From assembly GCA_945901845.1 (NCBI GenBank), contig CAMDLR010000004.1:1-64000 (forward strand): DNA of 64,000 bases, given 5' to 3'. Position 1 is the stretch's first letter. Each line of letters opens with the position of its first letter. Shown here one piece after another: positions 59,220-64,000 of this stretch. Source of the DNA: Sediminibacterium ginsengisoli. Its GTDB lineage: Bacteria > Bacteroidota > Bacteroidia > Chitinophagales > Chitinophagaceae. Below the pieces are notes generated by a model. That model ran no database searches. It was given only the letters and a program-made list of their open reading frames with translations, and was not told the origin of the DNA. Position numbers and translations under genes: made by a program.

Positions 59220-59414
59220 CTAGGCTTTAAGAGGAGCTTTCTCAGCTACTAACTTTCCTTTATAGAACAATTTACCTTCACTTACGTGAGCGCGGTGACG
59301 TACATGCGTTTCGCCTGTAGTGCTGTCTTTACTTAAAGTAACTTCTTGCGCTACATAGTGTGTTCTTCTTTTTGCGCTACGTTGTTGCGAATGTCTGCGT
59401 TTAGGATTCGGCAT
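59220..59414 (-). CDS. rpmF: 50S ribosomal protein L32
   Basis: MPNPKRRHSQQRSAKRRTHY; upstream of plsX in the usual order. Confidence 0.96.
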   Translation of the reverse strand: MPNPKRRHSQQRSAKRRTHYVAQEVTLSKDSTTGETHVRHRAHVSEGKLFYKGKLVAEKAPLKA

Positions 59415-59454
59415 ATCTCGAAATTTTGAGTATTAATCTATGTTGTTTATTCGT

Positions 59455-60042
59455 TTACTTTTTTTTGTCTTTTGCGTCATCATTTCTGACGTTGTCTTTT
59501 CCCAAGTTTTTAAATTGGTCTAAGCCCTTCCATACCGTAGCATGTGTATCTGTGGTTGCGTCCCTATTCATTTGCGCTAGCATTTCTAACACGCTTGGGT
59601 TGCATCCTGTGGTTCCGTTTGGCAGGTCTTTGCATTTTTTTTGAAGTGGGATACTGAGGTTGATAAACTCAAAAATCCAATCACTTACATGCAGGTGGCT
59701 TTCCGATCTGCTGATGTAAAAAACATCAGGGTCCTCTTCTTTTTCGTTGAGGGTGTCTGGTTCATCTACAAGTTTAACAATGAGTTTGAACTCATCCCAT
59801 AACTGAACCGGAAGGTCGTCGCCGCACCTATCACAAGAAGACTCCAATTGGCCGTCAACGTCAAATTGCAAAAGCATAAAACCATTGTTTTTTTCAAGGT
59901 TTAATTTGACAGCAGCGACACAATTTTTAAAATCCTGTGCTCCATAAGGTAAAAAGAACTCATCCTTAATTTGGTATTCAAATAAATGATTCCCCGGCTT
60001 CAATCCCACAAATGCTATCTCGTATTCCCGCCGATGACTCAT
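59455..60042 (-). CDS. DUF177 (YceD-like) protein
   Basis: CxxC motif SSCDRCGDDLPVQ; DUF177-rpmF-plsX synteny; TAACTTTG element at 60063-60070. Confidence 0.88.
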   Translation of the reverse strand: MSHRREYEIAFVGLKPGNHLFEYQIKDEFFLPYGAQDFKNCVAAVKLNLEKNNGFMLLQFDVDGQLESSCDRCGDDLPVQLWDEFKLIVKLVDEPDTLNEKEEDPDVFYISRSESHLHVSDWIFEFINLSIPLQKKCKDLPNGTTGCNPSVLEMLAQMNRDATTDTHATVWKGLDQFKNLGKDNVRNDDAKDKKK

Positions 60043-60116
60043 AACCGATTTTTAAGGGTTGGCAAAGTTAGGTCAAAATGACGGAAGTCCCAAAGGAAAA
60101 TGGGATATTTGTAGAC

Positions 60117-61199
60117 ATGAAAAGATTTTTTATTTGCCTGGCTTTGGCGCTGCTACTCATGGGGTTTGGTTATTTTCCAGCCATGGTTGAGCGGTATTAC
60201 TGCAATGGGGTGTATCCAGTGCTCCTTCAGGCACGCCTTTTGCTAACCGCCTGGGTTCCATTTAGTATTGGAGATTTGCTTTATATAATTGTATGTATAT
60301 ACTTGATTTACAAGTCAATAAGAGGTATAATTAAAATTAAAAAAGAAGGTTTAGATGGAGGAAAGCTGTGGCGCGCTAGCGCCATAATCCTACTTGTTTG
60401 GATATCGTTTAAACTGTTGTGGGGGTTAAATTACGACCGCTTGGGTGCGGGGCACCTGCTTGATATTGATCAAAAAGCGTATTCGGGAGCAGCGGTAGAT
60501 AGTCTTGTAAACGAGCTTATTGATAGCCTCAATAGCACCAGAAAACAAATAAATGACTTAAAAATTCAGGTAGATACCCTCCCAGCAAGCAACCCAGCTG
60601 CGTATTTTACGATGGCACAGGAGGCTTACAATAAAGCCAAAGGTAGCTATCCTTTTTTGTCTAAACGGGCCCCAAGGGCAAAAGCAACGCTTTTTAATCC
60701 GCTCGCCGATTATGTGGGCTTTACTGGATATTTTAACCCATTTACCGCAGAAGGTCAGGTGCGTACCGATATGCCCGGATTAGAGTTACCTTTTGTTGCC
60801 TGTCACGAAACGGCGCATATGCTTGGGTTTGCCAGTGAGTCGGAAGCCAACTTGATTGGCTACTTAGTGGCAACAAAAAGTGACAACCCCTATGTTAGGT
60901 ATAGTGCTTACAACGAAATATTCACCTATGCCCAGCGGGAGCAATTTGTGATGATGGCGCAACAAAAAGATTCGGTAGGGTTTGTGGGGGCGGTGGCGCA
61001 AAATAGAGCGCGCCTTGATACCCTGGTAAAGCAGGACCGCAAAGCGGTACGCAGGTTTTTTAATATACACCGCAGCAGTGTGGCGCCCATTATGTCGGGT
61101 GTGTATGAACAGTATTTGTTTTTAAACAAACAAAATGCAGGACTCAAAAGTTATGACGAAGTAATTGGCTGGCTGATTGGTTTAAAAAATAAAAAATGA
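60117..61199 (+). CDS. DUF3810 domain-containing membrane protein (zincin-like motif)
   Basis: TM segments plus CHETAHMLGFASESEANLIGYL (HExxH); ATG at 60117 preferred. Confidence 0.85.
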   Translation: MKRFFICLALALLLMGFGYFPAMVERYYCNGVYPVLLQARLLLTAWVPFSIGDLLYIIVCIYLIYKSIRGIIKIKKEGLDGGKLWRASAIILLVWISFKLLWGLNYDRLGAGHLLDIDQKAYSGAAVDSLVNELIDSLNSTRKQINDLKIQVDTLPASNPAAYFTMAQEAYNKAKGSYPFLSKRAPRAKATLFNPLADYVGFTGYFNPFTAEGQVRTDMPGLELPFVACHETAHMLGFASESEANLIGYLVATKSDNPYVRYSAYNEIFTYAQREQFVMMAQQKDSVGFVGAVAQNRARLDTLVKQDRKAVRRFFNIHRSSVAPIMSGVYEQYLFLNKQNAGLKSYDEVIGWLIGLKNKK

Positions 61200-61666
61200 A
61201 TAATACACTAAAAGCAGTGCTCTCCATTTCACTCTGTTTTGTACTAGGATCGAGTGGAGGTCTATTAACCATTAACGAAATTACCGGTTGGTATGCTACA
61301 TTACAAAAGCCAAGTTTTAATCCACCCAACTGGCTGTTTGGTCCAGTATGGACAGCGCTGTATATTATGATGGGTGTATCTTTTTATTTGGTGTGGCGCA
61401 AGCCGCCTTCGGCGGCACGCAAAAAAGCGCTCAGCGCTTTTTTGGTTCAGTTTGCACTGAACTGCGCCTGGACGCCAGTCTTTTTTTCGCTGCACATGAC
61501 AGGTGCAGCCCTCGTGGTGATTGTACTGATGTGGCTTGCGATACTGCGCACCATTTTTCTATTCGCTCCTTTTTCAAAAACAGCGTCCTGGTTACTCGTC
61601 CCTTATATTAGCTGGGTAAGTTTTGCAACACTATTAAATGCAGCCATCTGGTGGCTGAACAAATAA
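61196..61666 (+). CDS. tspO: TspO/MBR family protein
   Basis: WYATLQKPSFNPPNWLFGPVWTALYIMMGVSFYLVW, NCAWTPVFF. Confidence 0.96.
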   Translation: MNNTLKAVLSISLCFVLGSSGGLLTINEITGWYATLQKPSFNPPNWLFGPVWTALYIMMGVSFYLVWRKPPSAARKKALSAFLVQFALNCAWTPVFFSLHMTGAALVVIVLMWLAILRTIFLFAPFSKTASWLLVPYISWVSFATLLNAAIWWLNK

Positions 61667-61697
61667 TAAGTTAAACGCGCATTAAACAAACCGCGCA

Positions 61698-62234
61698 TTA
61701 AAATTTATTCTTCCACATCATACTCTCGATAGGCTTGTTGGGCTGACCCGAGTATTTTGCGTTCGCTTTTTGGTTGTACTTTACTTCAATTTCACCATCC
61801 ACCGGGAAATAAATGAGTTGCCCAATTGGCATGCCCTTGTAGACACGCACGGGTTGTTTGCAAGAAATTTCCAGCGTCCAGTTGCCACAAAATCCAACGT
61901 CACCTTTACCTGCTGTAGCGTGGATATCTATACCCAAACGACCCGTAGAAGATTTACCTTCTAAAAACGGAACGTGTGCATGTGTTTCTGTGTATTCAAG
62001 TGTTACGCCTAAATAAAATTTACTAGGCTCTAGTACAATGCCTTCGTTGGGGATTTCAAAATATTCTATGGTATTGTGCTTTTTAGCATCCAGTACTTCA
62101 TCTACATATAGTGCCATGGTGCTACCAAGGTGAACGTCATAACTATTACTACCTAAATCTGCTCGGTCATAAGGCACAACTTTGATCGTCCCTTTCTCCA
62201 TTTCTTCTAAAATACGCGTGTCTGTCAGAATCAT
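61698..62234 (-). CDS. dcd: dCTP deaminase
   Basis: GSNSYDVHLGSTMALYV, EGKSSTGRLGIDIHATAGKGDVGF. Confidence 0.95.
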   Translation of the reverse strand: MILTDTRILEEMEKGTIKVVPYDRADLGSNSYDVHLGSTMALYVDEVLDAKKHNTIEYFEIPNEGIVLEPSKFYLGVTLEYTETHAHVPFLEGKSSTGRLGIDIHATAGKGDVGFCGNWTLEISCKQPVRVYKGMPIGQLIYFPVDGEIEVKYNQKANAKYSGQPNKPIESMMWKNKF

Positions 62235-62304
62235 TTTTGTGTTTATTTATTGTTGGAATGCAAATAAATCTTAAATCTGCAAACTAAACCGCTATTATTG
62301 TAAG

Positions 62305-62928
62305 ATGCCACTCTTTTATCAACAAAATATTAACGACAGCACCCGCCTTGCCATTTGGGATTTGCAGGAAGAGGAAGCTTTTTTTGGTGGTTTTACAGAG
62401 ATTGTGCATCCACAAAAACGGCTACAACACCTTGGTGGACGCTATTTGCTCTCTTTTTTGTTTCCAGCTTTTGATAAAGCGGCCATTGCTATTGCGGCTT
62501 CTAAAAAGCCTTTTTTGCCTGATGGTTCGCATCAGTTTTCAATTTCACATTGTACCCAGTATGCGGCGTCGCTTGTAAGTACTAGCTGTCGGGTAGGCAT
62601 TGACATTGAAGAAATTACCGAGCGGGTCCACAAAATCCAGCATAAATTTTTACATGCATCGGAGCATGAAATGTTGGAAAAAAACGCTTCCGAAATCCTT
62701 ACACTTACGGCGCAGCTCACCATTATTTGGTCCGCTAAAGAAGCCATTTTTAAGTGGTGGGGAGCAGGGAATATCGATTTTAGTGCCCAAATGATTTTAG
62801 ATCAAATGCCAGTTGCGCAAGATGGAATATTGCGAGCAAGATTTATTGAAAAATCTGGAACCGGGCATGCGCTTGCACTCCATTACAAAGTGATGGATAC
62901 ACTTTGTTTGGTTTGGGTATGTAATTAG
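62305..62928 (+). CDS. 4'-phosphopantetheinyl transferase superfamily protein
   Basis: FSISHCTQYAASLVS, CRVGIDIEEI, IIWSAKEAIFKW. Confidence 0.9.
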   Translation: MPLFYQQNINDSTRLAIWDLQEEEAFFGGFTEIVHPQKRLQHLGGRYLLSFLFPAFDKAAIAIAASKKPFLPDGSHQFSISHCTQYAASLVSTSCRVGIDIEEITERVHKIQHKFLHASEHEMLEKNASEILTLTAQLTIIWSAKEAIFKWWGAGNIDFSAQMILDQMPVAQDGILRARFIEKSGTGHALALHYKVMDTLCLVWVCN

Positions 62929-62940
62929 TTTAAAAAAAAA

Positions 62941-64000
62941 TTAATCAAGTAGGAGTGTGTCGTCATCGTCAGTATCTGTGATACTTAAATTAACCGCGTC
63001 GGCACCGGCAATACCTTCTACCGATCCTTTAATATGCGCCGCGTTGAGTAACACTTTTTCGAGTTGTTTTTCACGCGCCTTCCAAAGTTTTTCCATGGTG
63101 TCGCGTTCTTTTTGAATACTTAATTTCATACTCATAAAGCCTTCTCTAATGGCTTTCCACTGCTCACTAAATTCGGAGCTAATTAAATAGTCGTAGAGCA
63201 TCACCATTTTATCGCCTTTGTTTTCTTGGCTTTTTTTGGCTTCAGCAATTTTTAATAATGCATTGCGGAGTAGGAGTGCTACACTTCTTACTTCTGTAAA
63301 CGTACAAATATAAACGCCGTCTTTTTCGCCAAAACGGTCCATATCTTTAGGAAGTGTTTGTGTTACAATGATGGCCACGTCTGCACCAAGTGTGCGCATA
63401 TCCGATTTTAATTTTTCAATCCATTCGTTGGCAAAGTCTTTGGTACGTTTGCTTTCGTATATAATTTTACCTGACTCGTTACCAAATTGGTTGCGTACTA
63501 CCTGAATACAATCGGCACCTCTAACGCCTTTGCCAACTTCTTCAATTTGATCAAAAGGGAAAGTGGTTTGTAATAATTCTTCGAGCATTAATTCTTGCAC
63601 TTCACCTTGTAATTGCATGCTACCTTGCTCTTGCTTGCGGCGCATTTCTTCCACCAGTTTTTTCTGGTCTTCAATTTGCTTTTCAAGTTCTTTGGTGCGC
63701 ATTGCAAATTGTTGTTCTTTCAAGTTGTTTTTTTCTGCTTCTTCTTTTGCAAGCTGAACTTGTAGCTTTCCTCTTTCTTCTATTAATTGTCTTTGCAGGG
63801 TAAGTTCTAATTCTGCTTCTTTTGTTTTTAGGATTTGCTCCTTTTGTAAAAACGCTACTTCTTTGGCACGAGCGGCTTGTAATTTTGTTTCCGACTCTGT
63901 TGCGTTTTTTTGAAACTGCTGCAGCTGTGCTTCATACTCTAATGCAATATTTTTTTTGAGGTTGTTTTCCAGCTCGCCATGCATTTTCTTTTTCTCTGCT
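62941..64000 (-). CDS. DUF2130 domain-containing coiled-coil protein (5' end beyond the window)
   Basis: Coiled coil then KIIYESKRTKDFANEWIEKLKSDMRTLGADVAIIVTQTLPKDMDRF; frame open to the window edge. Confidence 0.85.
   Translation of the reverse strand, partial: AEKKKMHGELENNLKKNIALEYEAQLQQFQKNATESETKLQAARAKEVAFLQKEQILKTKEAELELTLQRQLIEERGKLQVQLAKEEAEKNNLKEQQFAMRTKELEKQIEDQKKLVEEMRRKQEQGSMQLQGEVQELMLEELLQTTFPFDQIEEVGKGVRGADCIQVVRNQFGNESGKIIYESKRTKDFANEWIEKLKSDMRTLGADVAIIVTQTLPKDMDRFGEKDGVYICTFTEVRSVALLLRNALLKIAEAKKSQENKGDKMVMLYDYLISSEFSEQWKAIREGFMSMKLSIQKERDTMEKLWKAREKQLEKVLLNAAHIKGSVEGIAGADAVNLSITDTDDDDTLLLD

Noticed and set aside
62941-64000. Coiled-coil/nuclease-like DUF2130 protein considered as part of a defence system
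   Set aside because: Truncated at the window edge with only housekeeping neighbours in view; no partner gene supports a system.

Overview
The window looks like a Bacteroidota chromosome, probably Chitinophagaceae-like. That rests on SusC/SusD homologs, TAnnTTTG-type promoters and family-level protein resemblance; no database search was run. Most of it is housekeeping: a glycogen/maltodextrin locus (glgC, MFS, GH13, glgB, and a distant GT35 phosphorylase), holA, ribF, purM-like, ftsE-like ABC, smc, mazG, polX, rpmA/rplU, dxr, rseP, ssrA (tmRNA), dnaG, a SusC/SusD/DUF4397 group, clpC, ubiX, Nramp-USP fusion, icd, smpB, accD, fbaA, a CBS-type synthase, plsX/rpmF/DUF177, tspO, dcd and a PPTase. 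No CRISPR, transposase, integrase, rRNA or tRNA was recognised. The signals most worth a second look are: (i) an isolated transcription unit at 33.58-33.97 kb with a structured-looking leader closed by a perfect 10-bp helix, a 67-aa unknown ORF and a strong terminator; (ii) a two-tier palindrome between a STAS gene and clpC that would form a 5'-terminal hairpin on the STAS mRNA; (iii) a conspicuously AT-rich block of orphan small membrane/lipoprotein genes directly downstream of ssrA; (iv) an unlisted 50-aa membrane ORF with its own promoter and terminator; (v) several genes whose TAnnTTTG-like element lies only 4-6 nt from the start codon, suggesting leaderless mRNAs. I did not find a clearly novel multi-gene defence or biosynthetic system.
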